Source of the DNA: Drechslerella dactyloides
Lineage: Eukaryota > Ascomycota > Orbiliomycetes > Orbiliales > Orbiliaceae
Direction: 5' to 3'
Assembly (NCBI GenBank): GCA_020064725.1
Contig: JAGTWJ010000017.1
Location: forward strand, 2,914,001 to 2,978,000
Length of the DNA: 64,000 nucleotides
Shown here piece by piece: positions 48,770 to 60,372 of the stretch. A model generated the notes under the pieces. It made no database searches and was not told the DNA's origin. It saw only the letters and a program-made list of their open reading frames with translations. The first letter of the stretch is position 1. Every line of letters starts with the position of its first letter. The translations under genes and the position numbers were made by a program.

Positions 48770-51700
48770 TCGAGATTGCAGGTGTCTATCCAGGCCCGGG
48801 AATATTTCGTTCGAGAGCGAGTTCTGCGGCTCGTTTTCCGTTCGGTAGTACATATAAGTTGACTTTCGAGGGACGGTGATATGGTGAAAGTTAGAGAAAC
48901 ACGCAAGGTTCGACTACACGAAACTTGCGCAATTGCTGCAATTGGATCTCGATTAGCAGGTGTTCGTTAGCCAAGACTACAACTAGATAGCAAACGCAAC
49001 CGAATAATCCAATTGAACGATTTGGCTGAGAGATGGAAATCGATGGAGATGTAAACTCCCGCCGGCCATTGACGAAGCTTCTTATACACGCGGCGAAGTG
49101 GGGTCTCGCATGGGAGCAGCAATGTGTTGAGGGTTGCAATTTACCTGGACGGCAGCGGTGCAGAACAGCTAACCTCCACAGCTGGTGGATCCAAACCGTC
49201 GAATTAGAAATCAGGCGGAGCCCGGCCTGCAGCACCGCAAACAATGTTAATAAAGAGAGGTACGTATAATATCCGGCTGGCAGATGCAGATGCAATGGGA
49301 CGTGATGGGATAACAGGCAATGCAGGCGTTAGAAAACTTGATTACGTCAAGCGGTGCACACGGGTCAGAACAACAAAAGGTCGTAACGGAATGAATATCA
49401 AGCGAGTCCTATAGAGGCTGGCAGGCTGGCAGGCAAGATCGGACGGACGGTTCCAAGGCATCTCCAAGGAGAGGAGAGACAGAGGAAATCGGTATTTTAT
49501 ACGTAGTGTATACACCTTCTGCGCCTAGCCAGGTCGTGAGCCGCTCCCAATTGTCCCGCATGGGGGAGAAACAACTAATCGAGAAGTTCAGGCTAGCTTA
49601 CTGACATCCCAGCGAGCTAGGCATGGCAGGGACGCAGACGCAGGTTGCAGTGGCACGTATAGAGACACACACGAAGAGGGACGCTCAAGCTAGCGTGCAC
49701 CTACAGTTTCACCTCATGGTGGAGGGATGGATGTAGACACAGACGGTACATACATACGTCAAGTTCAAGTGCTGCGGGGCAGTGGAGAGCTTGCTCCAGC
49801 TAGCTCGACGTCAAGATCAACTCGCAAAGGCGGGCATATACGCACAAAAAGCAAAATTACCAATGATGGTGCTGCATGCAAGCAGCAGCAGAGCGGAGAT
49901 CGAGCGAGAATGCAGCGGTATGCAACTGAAAGCCAGGTAGGCCAGGTCGACGCCAGGTTTGTCAATAAAGAAGGCACGTATCGAGGAGGAGGAGCAGTAG
50001 TCGTATGCAAGGCCGAATCTTGCCTGGGTCGATGCGCGAGGTATTTCACGTTTAAGTTGACCAGCTGGTCGATGCACTGAAAAAGGTTTCAGTGTATTTG
50101 AAAAACAAAACGTCTCCATGGCTAACTATGGCTGCATTTGGCATTGGCTAGGGACGGGTAGAGCAGGGTCGATGGGTCTTTTGGAGTCTGCTGGTCGACT
50201 AGCCCAGTCGCTAGGCCGGCGATGGCGGAATCCGCTCTCGATTGGCGCGGGGGCGGTTGGCTGCCATTGGATCGAGCAGGAGGAAGGCGACGGGGCAATG
50301 CTGTGCAAACTTTAGATAGTCCCATCAATCGAATTGACATTTGCGGCGGGCGGGAGGAAGCCCGAGCAAATTGGTAGGCGTGGAGAGCGGCGACGGAGGA
50401 GTTCTTCGAAAGAAAAGGTTTGGAGAGGAGCCCGAAACCGCGAAAAGCGAATGATTTTGACCCCATCCGGACGCCTATTCCAACAGACGGCAGATTAAGT
50501 AAGTGTCACTTCAAGACGCCATGCGGTGATACCGGTAGGCTGCAGGCAGGCCTGTACAGATACAAGCCGGCGACGTACCCCATGCCTGCTGCTTGTCCGG
50601 GCCATCGCCTGTGGGCAGGCCGGCTAGTTTTGATCCTGCAGCTGGGATCGCGAAAGTCACGCTACCTGCAGAACAAGTACATTTTGCGAGCCTTCGGCCA
50701 ATGCTCTCGGTGAGGAAAGCAGACGCAGACGCAGCTAGAAGCATTTAATGCATTCAGCTTGGCTATTGAGTCTACAGGCTTAGCTGAAGCACGCCTCGAC
50801 ATGAAGGTGGGTCCCCCGCCGCCTGGAAACCGGTGCTCGATCGAGTTCCATGCCCGAATTCGAAAGTCGCGCAGCCTGGTTGGATGGTGCTAATCACCGA
50901 TGCAACGAGGCGTCGATGTCTATTCCTGCCTGAACTTTTAGACATATGCTCTTTAAATCGCTTTGGTCGAATTTTAGACTGGTGCACTAACGTCAAAATC
51001 CTCCAGATCCAATCATTATATTAGCCCAATTGATAAGCCGTCCAATCTTTAACTAGCTCCAAAGTGGGGCCACGGCATACGGCATTTGAGATATTTTGGC
51101 CGCGACTCGCTCGCCACGGCTCCCACGAGCTTCGGGTCGGGGCACTTTTCAGAAACTCCGCCCGCCAATCGACTTCCTATACTTCCGGTTACACATGTCC
51201 AGTCCCTGCGATCCCCACGCAGTTCCTATCGATTGCCTGGACGAAACCGATCCTTCCGACCCATGAGCGGCCTCAAGCGCTCACGAGCTCGCAATGCCGA
51301 GTCCAAGCGAGGGAAGGTCCGCATATCTGTGCCCCGCTCTCGCTGAAGCGCTCTTAACTGCGAATCTTGGCGAGGTTCCTGATGCATACACATATCTGTG
51401 AATGTGGTTGCGGTGCAGTCCAGCCAGCGTCGTTTAGCCTGCAGGATCAAGAAATATCCTTTATCGATAAGCAGGGCACGTCTGCTTGCATTTGCATTCC
51501 TGCGGCGCGGCGCTCTTCTGCGCTGCGGAGGAACATGCAGAAACGCCAGCCGACTACTCTATAGTTTGACTGACTGGTTGGTTCAATCGAGTCGAGTGCA
51601 TACTCTACCCCACTATCGACGCAGCATCTTAATATCGCCCTGCTATTTTTCGACGTCTTGGATTATATTCTATTGCAGTGCAGTGTGCCTGTCGTTCCCT

Positions 51701-54402
51701 GGCATGATACCTACAATCCTACATTACATGTGCATAGGAAGGCACAGCTGCAGCAGCAATGTTAATGCAAGGTTGTTTTCGAACTTGAGACCCTCGACTC
51801 TGCGTCTGCCGCGTCTTCAGCTCCTCTCGCATGACAAATCTGAATAAATTATAGTGGCGTCGTGTTTGTCTGTCTGTGAGGGGCACCGGCACCTGCATTC
51901 GCATGTGCCTCGACAACCATTCCGCTTCAGCAGGACGGTCTCCAGGGTCTCCGGAAACTCGGTATTGACAACTGCATGGTTTTTCCGATTTTGCTCTCGG
52001 GATATCTATTTGGACGTCAAACGATTGTACAAATTTGATGGATTTTGGCGGAATGTTTGCGAAACCGATCGTTTGCGTGTGGTATGAAGCACTGTCGGAG
52101 AGATACGCTGAATATATCGCGCAGACTAACGTCCAGACTGCCCATTATAAAGAGATCTCGGAAGGCGTGCATTCCGACCTCCTCTTTGTCGCCAATCGAG
52201 TGAACTCGGCGCTCCCCGATGGATACGTTCTATAGTACGACCAAGTATGCATTTGGGATTGCATGCGTCAATTGAGCAATCAATCAATCGATTAGCAAGC
52301 GACACGGCCGGTTGCAGCTCCCATGTCCCGAGCTAATTGAACGGGAGCGAATGAACTGCGGAAGATGCTATCCTTCAGCACCCGTGCGTCCCATCTTGGT
52401 CCAGGATTAAGAAGAGCTCTAAAGCCGCTTGACATGAGACTAGTTCCGCGAACTTGTATACTTGGAGGCGAAGATCAGATACCTGGGATCCCCGGTTACC
52501 GGCTATATAAAATGCAAGACAGCCCTTTATCCAGCATCCCGTAGGATTTGACTAGATGACAGCTGTTCTAGAAGGCTTCGCTCGCTCCTCGGTGTTGCTA
52601 TAGTGCCCAAGAGTCGATCTTAGCTTGCGGCCAGTTTGTTACTTTCCACTGTCTCGGCTGGGAGATGAATGGCGATACATGCTCGCAAAATCCTTGTAAA
52701 GGATTCCCGCCGTCCCGGAAGCTTTATGAACAAAGCCGACAGTCGAGCTCAAGCTTCAATTCAACCAGTACCTAGAAGATGAGATGTGGCATCAAAGGTC
52801 ACAAGTTGGACAAATATCTGTATTCATCACAGGTCGATTGGCCTCTGGATGAGTAATTGTAAATTCCATGTTACAAAGTCGGCACACAGCCACATATTTC
52901 AGATCTGATTATAGGCAGTGCAAGAAGTTTTTGGGTTGCAAAAGCGCGATGATCGGGATGGCATGCTGCAAGCTCGGGGGGTTGCGTCCCCGAGACTAAA
53001 CAGAAATAGCGACCGACTTCCCCAGATTGTCACAGCGCATGTGGCGAGATTGGGCACAATCTCGAACTAGCTTAGCTCAGCCTGCCAATTGCGACTCGTG
53101 GGCAGTCACTTGCGCATTCCAGAACGTCGCGGGAGGTCGCATCTTACGGCTCTCGTATTGCTCTTGATTATAATAAGCTTTGTGTAAGATGGATCCAAGG
53201 CACGTCTTGCACTTGCCTGCGAGGAGGGACTTTGGCGAGGACAGCCCTGATTTCTAAGAAGCAACTGTGTCAAGTTTGGCGAGGTCTGCTCGCCCGGCTC
53301 TGCCGTCACAGGCAATCAAGCCAAAGAGCCAGCCGGTCAATGCATGCATGCAAGTCGGTCGCTTGGCCACCGGGTTTTCTGAGGCTATCAGATAGCGCCG
53401 GCTGGACGTTTCAGATGGAGATATGAATAGCAGAAACCCGATCTAACAGGCGTGAAAATAGACGGGGAGGGTAGACGGAATGGAGGGCGTCTTGATCCGG
53501 AACCCGCGACATGGCCAGAATTGCATTACCGACGGCAGCGGGCTCCTGAATTCAATCGATCAAGCTTCCCACCTGCAGGGCCGCACAGCTGTCGCACAAT
53601 TGGCTTCATGCCATCACGAAATAGCCGATGTGAGAGTTGGGTTTCCATGTATAGATTGGTCCAACAGGGCCCAACTGCGGCCAGTCTAGCATCGCGGCGG
53701 GCGACGGCGCGGTTAGTTACTGCCATCTGATCGTGAAGGCGGCCAACAGCCAACAGCCTGCGAACGCTGACGTCGCGATCGATGTTGCTTGGGCCTGTGC
53801 TCCCCGAGCTCTCCGAGAGACCGTTTGAACTCATATTTTGTTCGTGATCCGTGTCAGGAACGGCCGGCCACGATATGCAAGATCTGGTCAGCATCGGCGC
53901 AACAGAATGGTGCCTGGGGCGGGTGCATCGCGATGAGAATGTACTGGGTACTGCCCATCGCAGCGCCGCCTCCACGGAGACGCTGTCATGCACTCGTATG
54001 TACGTACATGTACCCGTACCCGTACGTACATCCATACATGTCCAAGAAATGCCCTTGCAACAGGAGGAAGAAGGCAGTCGGGTTTTAATTAGGCTGTGCG
54101 GGCAGGCGTGTCGGGGCTGCGAGCATGGATTGGGATTGTCGGCGGGCTAGCAAGCAGACGAGCAGAAGTGAACACATAAACCTCTTCTCGCAGCTCCAGC
54201 TCCAACGGGACCCTGCGACTACGCCCAGATAAATATTTCACCCCCCTCCGCCCATCCTGCTGCTCCTCCTCTTCTCCTCTCTCGATCCTCATCCTCTCCT
54301 TCTCACAGTCAATTCACCATTCGCATTAGATACCACGTATAGTCCCAATTGCTCCCTCTCCTCATCATCTTCACACAGGTTCTTCGATAGACACCGTTCA
54401 AG
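48770..54402. other. Long gene-free divergent interval between OXP1 and PDI1
   Basis: About 5.6 kb separate two divergent start codons, and I see no supported gene. Open frames of 60-170 codons have irregular composition, no ATG context and no domain. Simple motifs include GGCAGGCTGGCAGGC near 49.42 kb and GTAC-rich dyads at 53.99-54.04 kb. The ends must hold the OXP1 and PDI1 promoters. Confidence 0.5.
54225..54402 (+). promoter_or_regulatory. Core promoter and CT-rich leader of PDI1
   Basis: An AGATAAATATTTC string at 54227-54239 may act as a TATA element. It is followed by a long CT-rich tract (54240-54305) and then the ATG at 54403. Pyrimidine tracts just before transcription starts are typical of strongly expressed fungal genes, which suits an abundant ER chaperone. 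I did not find an exact unfolded-protein-response element. Confidence 0.4.
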
Positions 54403-56287
54403 ATGCTCCCGAAACAGGTGCTGCTTTCTCTGGCCGTTGCGGCCGGCATTGTCTCCGCCTCCGACGTCCACCAGCTCAAGGAGGACAGCTTTGATGACTT
54501 TATCGCGAAGAACCCTCTCGTTCTTGCGGAATTGTGAGTACCCCGGCCTGCCATCGACCCCGCTGCATTCCTCGCTGCATTCCCCGCCGCCACGTGCATG
54601 ATACATTCCTGGGCAGCTTTGGGCGATTGATTTGCTAACTTGCTCTTGACTATAGCTATGCACCGTGGTGCGGACACTGTACGATACCCCGCCGTCGCCA
54701 ATCGCTGTTGACATTGACATAGTTTGCTAACTGCCTCACAGGCAAGGCTCTTGCCCCAGAATACGAGAAGGCCGCCACTGAGCTGAAGGCCAAGGGCATC
54801 TCGCTGATAAAGGTCGACTGCACGTACGTAGCACCCCAACCCCTATAAAGACGATGACAGGATGCTAACAGCATCATATACACAGTGAGGAGAGCGGTCT
54901 CTGCCAGAAGCATGGCGTTGAGGGATACCCCACCCTTAAGATCTTCAAGGGTACAACCGAGAACCCCGCTGCCTATAGCGGACAGAGGAAAGCCGACGCG
55001 TAAGTCTTATCCTGCCCGCGTGTTCCTATCACTATAACCGCCTCGCTAATTGGCTGTTTCTTTGGAACGTGCAGCATCGTCTCGTACATGGTCAAGCAGT
55101 CCTTGCCCGCCGTCTCTGTCCTGACCAAGGACACCCTCGAGGAGTTCAAGACCGCTGACCAGGTTGTCGTGGTCGCCTACTTCGCCGCCGACGACAAGAA
55201 GTCCAACGAGACCTTCGCCGCCGTCGCCGAACCCCTCCGCGATAACTACCTCTTCGGTGCTACTTCGGATCCAGCTCTCGCTGAGGCTGCCGGTGTCACC
55301 GCCCCCGGTGTTGTCATTTACCGGAAATTCGATGAGCCCATCGTCGTCTACGATGGTGCCTTCGAGGCTGAGGCCATCACGGCCTTCGCCAAGACCTCTG
55401 CCGTTCCGCTGATCGGTGAGGTCGGACCAGAGACATACTCTGGCTACATGTCCGCTGGCATTCCGCTGGCCTACATCTTCGTCGAGGGTGCCGAAGACAA
55501 GGCCAAGTACGCCGACGGACTCAAGGATCTCGCCAAGAAGCACAAGGGCAAGATCAACTTTGCCACCATCGACGCCGTTGCCTTTGGCGCCCACGCCCAG
55601 AACCTGAACCTGGAGCAGAAGTGGCCCGCCTTCGCCATCCAGGAGACCGTCAAGAACACCAAGTTCCCCTTCGACCAGACCAAGGACCTGAGCGTTGAAT
55701 CCATCACAACCTTCGTTGAGGAATTCATCTCCGGCAAGATCGAGCCCTCGATCAAGTCTGAGCCACTGCCAGAGAAGCAGGAAGGCCCCGTCCACGTCGT
55801 CGTTGCCCACAACTACAAGGACATCGTCCTGGACGACGAGAAGGACGTCCTGGTTGAGTTCTACGCCCACTGGTGCGGCCACTGCAAGGCCCTCGCACCC
55901 AAGTACGATGAGCTGGGTGCTCTGTACTTCAACAACCCCGAGTTCGCCAAGAAGGTCACCATCGCCAAGGTTGACGCTACCCTCAACGATGTCCCCGATG
56001 AGATCCAGGGCTTCCCCACCATCAAGCTGTTCCCCGCTGGCAAGAAGTCGGCTCCAATTGACTACCAGGGCGGCCGGACCGTTGAGGACTTTGTCAAGTT
56101 CATCAAGGAGAGCGGTACCCACCACGTTGATGCCCAGGTTGAGAAGAAGGACGAGCCTGCCGCGTCTGCTGAGACCCTCGGCGAGGCTGCCCCAGCTGCC
56201 ACTGAGGAAGCCACCAAGTCCGCTGAGACCAAGCAGTCTTCTACAACATCGGCCGAGGGTTCTGCCGAGACTCACGATGAATTGTAA
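54403..56287 (+). CDS. PDI1: Protein disulfide isomerase
   Basis: Exons 54403..54533, 54656..54678, 54742..54823, 54886..54999 and 55075..56287, 520 residues. A signal peptide (MLPKQVLLSLAVAAGIVSA) leads into a thioredoxin domain with active site CGHC at 49-52 ([20 protein letters not shown]). Two non-catalytic thioredoxin folds follow, then a second catalytic domain with CGHC at 384-387 ([20 protein letters not shown]). The Glu/Ala/Thr-rich tail ends in HDEL, the fungal ER-retrieval signal. The order a-b-b'-a'-HDEL is the classical PDI layout, which forms and rearranges disulfides in the ER lumen. Exon 2 is only 23 nt and codes for the first active site; its flanking introns (122 and 63 nt) have good GTGAGT/GTACGA donors, TTTGCTAAC branches and TATAG/CACAG acceptors, so I regard it as real. 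Identity is secure. Confidence 0.96.
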
Positions 56288-57060
56288 AGGCTGACAGTCA
56301 CAAAAAAAAAGAAAACAATAAAGAACTAGAGTCGCGACGACTGCAAGATGACCAAACACGGCATCATCGCGACATCTTCCTCCCTCCCTCCTACTCCCCT
56401 GCATGATATCCTCCCCGTGTCCGGAGCCTCGGTCTCTTTCCTGCTGTAACGTTGGGTAATACGTAAGCCAGATCATTGATGGATCTTTGTTTTATCGCTT
56501 GTTCTTTTTGCTGCTACGTGCTCATGGGGTTGGTTATTACAAAAAGAATTCCTTATCCACGACAACCTTATTCATGTATATTATACGCATTAGTTCCTCC
56601 TGACGACGTTCTCGAATGGATTCTCTTCCTCACAAACTCTCTCATGCGTACACCTTGCCGTGATGTATCATGATGCAGATGACGGCAGCGTGTAGATGTG
56701 TGGTGTATATGACTGGTCTGGTGGGAGGCCTCGCCTCCAGCCGGGTGGGGCTGGCCAGGGGCGCTAGCGGGCTCCGACGCGTCTTCCCGGTTCCCCAAGA
56801 TTTCAGGTGAGCAAGAGACGGTGAGTCCAAAAGGGCACTCACTCATCCCACGCGCTCACGTTCTCCTGAGAATAAAACCCAGCTGTCAGACGCGCCGAAG
56901 CCGAAGCTTTGGCCAGGCTCCATCTTACCCGACATCAATCACTAGTAGCATACTCTAATCAGTTGCCGGTTCTGACCTTCGTACGCCTAGCTCGCGTCCG
57001 TTAACGTTATCTCCAACTCCGTCGCGTCGCGGACCCAGTTATCGCTACCAAGCCCGCAGC
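56288..57060. other. 3' region of PDI1 and promoter of the UNG gene
   Basis: 773 bp between tandem genes. The left end is the PDI1 3' UTR with a polyadenylation hexamer. The right part, with an AACGTTATC string shortly before the ATG at 57061, is the glycosylase promoter. No further gene. Confidence 0.5.
56317..56322 (+). terminator. AATAAA polyadenylation signal of PDI1
   Basis: A perfect AATAAA lies 30 nt past the PDI1 stop codon, directly after an A-rich tract. This is a plausible cleavage and polyadenylation element, though fungal 3' ends often do not depend on a perfect hexamer and a longer 3' UTR is possible. Confidence 0.45.
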
Positions 57061-58572
57061 ATGTCGTCTGCCGCCAAACGTAAAGCCACGGACGCCCCAT
57101 CCGCCGCGGAGAAGAAGGCAAAGTCGTCGACGATAACCGGCTTCTTTTCGAGCACGCCATCGTCAAAAGCCCCATTTGACAAGGCGAAATGGGCGGCCTC
57201 GCTACCGGCTGACAAGCGGGAGCTGCTGAAGCTTGAAATTGACACGCTGGACGCCAGCTGGCTGGCTGTGCTGAAGGATGCGCTTCTCGAGCCCAGTTTC
57301 CTGAACTTGAAGCGGTTTTTGCAAGGGGAGTTCAAGGCGAATAGGGTCTATCCGCCTGCTAACGAGGTGTACTCTTGGTGAGTTCGTACCAGTCTGCCAA
57401 AGTGAAATACTTCACCCGGTTTGAAGGCCTCCTCGGGAGCGAGTGGTCTATCTCTTGGAGGATCGTGAGAATAAAAGTCTGACTAAGAGTTTTAGGTCCC
57501 GCCTCACCCCCTTCAACAAAGTCAAGGTCGTCATCCTCGGCCAAGACCCCTACCACGGCCCCAAGCAAGCCCACGGCCTCTCCTTCTCCGTCAAGCCGCC
57601 AACCAAGGCCCCGCCGTCGCTCAACAACATATTCGGCGCCCTCGAGAACGACTATCCCACTTTCAAGCGGCCGGCGAACAGCCAGGGGTTGTTGACGCCA
57701 TGGGCTGAGCGCGGCGTACTCATGCTCAATACCTGTTTGACAGTGCAGCCGAGCAATGCGAATAGCCACGCGAACAAGGGGTGGGAGACGTTTACGCAGA
57801 AGGTAATCGAGCTTGTGGCGCAGAAGCGGACGAGCGGAGTGGTGTTTATGGCGTGGGGGAAGCCAGCGCAAGGGAGGGTTGCGAAGGTTAACGTAGGTCC
57901 ATCCTCTCATTCACAACTTCTCTATATATTCTGGACCGTGTGGTCTGTGTGACGAGTTCGGTTTGCTGACATTTGATAGAAATCGACCCATTTAATCCTC
58001 CAGTCTTGCCATCCGAGCCCTCTGGCCGCCTTCAAGGGGCCTGTGTTCTTCGTAAGTCTCAGCCTTCCCACATGCAAGCAGAGATGACGGGAGGAAGCTA
58101 ATGCACGTTTCGTGACGCTTTACAGAAAGACGGCCATCACTTTAGACAATGCAATGAATGGCTGGAGAAAAAGTACGGTGATGACGGCCCGATCGACTGG
58201 AACGCCGTCAATCCATCCAACGTCTCGCTCTTCAAATCCAAGCCGCAGGCCAGCACATCCGCTAAAGCGGCAGAGGCAGCTGCCTCTAAGAGCCTGTCGC
58301 CTGACAATGTCGTCGACAAGCACGCTCCGGCAAAGGGAGATGCCGTCCCTAGCCTTGATGATGAAGAGGAGGCGTTGAGAGAGGCAGAGGCAGAGGAGAT
58401 GGCGCTGCCAACTAATAAGAAGGCCAACGGTAAAGGAAAGAAGATCGATCCTGTGGAGAATGAGTATGGCGAGGACGACGTTGATTGGGATGAGGCCGCG
58501 TTGAAGTCTGACCAGATTGAGGAAGAATCCAAGCAGGCAAAAGGGAAGGGCAAAGGCAAAGGCAAGAAGTGA
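57061..58572 (+). CDS. UNG1: Uracil-DNA glycosylase (family 1)
   Basis: Exons 57061..57377, 57496..57892, 57980..58051 and 58126..58572, 410 residues. The enzyme removes uracil from DNA as the first step of base excision repair. Motif GQDPYHG at 121-127 supplies the water-activating Asp123, LLTPWAERGVLMLN is the uracil-binding region, and HPSPLAAFKGP from His249 is the catalytic and Leu-intercalation loop. The N-terminus has a basic stretch (KRKATDAPSAAEKKAK), likely nuclear targeting, followed by TITGFF (24-29), reminiscent of a PCNA-binding box. The fold ends near residue 280; about 130 further residues form an Ala-, Glu- and Asp-rich, then Lys/Gly-rich tail (GKGKGKGKK), an extension absent from the minimal enzyme. 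Introns are 118, 87 and 74 nt and keep the frame. Whether a mitochondrial form is made from another start cannot be seen. Confidence 0.94.
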
Positions 58573-60372
58573 AGACGGATGCTAGCGCGAGATAGTGACA
58601 CTGGAAACGTTGGTCTTTCGGGAAAAGCTGGAGTGGAATCTCGCGTGGGATGGGAAGGGCGAGAATATAGGCTTGGAATCATTGGCGTTTTGTGAAAAGG
58701 CGCTGGCATTTCCTACCCTTGTCTTTTTTCGTGACGCTGATATCTGATTATAATACGGTATCTTGATTTGTATGTTTTCAAGAATGATAACATTCATTTG
58801 TGTGATCGCAGGAGGAGGCAAACGTCTGCTGCTGGTATCGAGACCAGCTTGGAAATATATTCTCGTAGCAGTACCCAGACATCGCCATCGCGATATCGAT
58901 GCATTATCCATTTAATTAAGCCATCGTCACCACCTTTCTAAATTTGTCCGTATGCATGACCTACCATCTATGTCCTTCAGTTTTATCTCAATACATCAGC
59001 ACTCGTCATCCCGCCTCGAGCTCCCTGAGAGAGCACTGTATTCGCTCGTCATACATCGTATTTGGGTGCCATTACAGCTTCAGAATGCATGCTCTTGAGT
59101 TCCGGATGCGGAATGTCTGATCTTGGAGCTCGTTTGACGTGCACCTGGCCAGGTGATCTAGGCAATTGATTCCCAATCAATCGGGACAGGGTATCTAGAA
59201 TTCTCATACCAACGTCGCTTTCGGATTTCGATGTAGCTGGTCGAAAGATAAGTCTTGTTCTTGACGCTTACATTCTCCAAGAGAGACTTAGAAGATAGAC
59301 ACACATGTCTATTGATATCCATCTCTGCAACGCCCTATAATGATAGATAGCGAGTTCCTGGTGGTATAGTCATAGTTCCCCGTGACAGGCCCGGGATCAT
59401 GCATCATGGACATCGATCGATCCTCACAGGCGCCCAAACAGCTGAGACGTAACATTATTCATTGTATTGCAACGATCGGCCCCTGCACTCGGCTTTCATT
59501 GACGCGAACCAGCCATGAGTGCGTCAAGGGAGAGATAAAAGGAGCGAACGCCGACAGAAGTAGCTAACCAGATCTCTCTCACCACCCCAGCATACACACA
59601 CAGTATAGCACTATATAGATACTACGGTGTACTAGGAAGTTACTACATTCCCCAAGTTTGGTTTCAGGGCTGCCCGTTAGCTGAAACAGCTATCGGTAGA
59701 AAATCACCGGAGAGATCAAGCTTGCAAGCGCAAGTCGACTGGACAAAAGTACGCACGCATGCACATCGCAATCTCTATAACTATACCCACTTTTGGATTC
59801 GTAAGCAGAGTATCAGATTCAAGGAAATTTCTGAATTTCTGAACGACGCAGAAATATCTCGACTACAAGACGTCAGCTGAGTATAGTAGTGTGCATATAG
59901 AGTGCAGCCCGGTTTAAGTGCGGCTACGCAGCCTCTTCGTACGAAAATCTAAAAAACGACATGTAGGGAGAAGCCCGAGTATGTGTTAATTTGTGTGTTG
60001 CGCAGACGTTCGGCTGCGGCTCTGCTGCCACCACGCGCCCGGCTTCCGGTCGCATCTTCCTCCAACTTTCTCCCATCGGCATCACCACAGGACACCCCTG
60101 CCGTCAACATCACTATACACCGACCAATACTTCTCCGGCCTTGGGTATAGACCATCGCAGAGCCATACGAACTCCCCTCTGGTACACACAATCTCGCTGT
60201 ACAATAACGCCCCGGTTCGACGGGACTCGGCCGGGGACCCTACGCGCACTCTTATCGGCATTGCTCATCACATTCCTCCCCACGCGTCGCAACATCACCA
60301 CCACCCCACATATTCCTTCTACGACCGCGAGAACCCACCGAACACGCACACGCACACCTGATACACTCAACG
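58573..60372. promoter_or_regulatory. UNG1 3' region and TAF1 promoter
   Basis: 1.8 kb without a supported gene. The left part is AT-rich. The right part (about 60.05-60.37 kb) is C-rich with CACCAC and CATCACC runs and long overlapping non-coding frames, and probably contains the TAF1 leader. A short perfect inverted repeat, ATTGATT-CCC-AATCAAT, occurs near 59.16-59.18 kb. Confidence 0.45.

Noticed and set aside
53526..54035. 169-codon minus-strand open frame upstream of PDI1
   Set aside because: Includes the GTAC repeat tract, no domain, and opposite orientation to the PDI1 promoter without any splice support.
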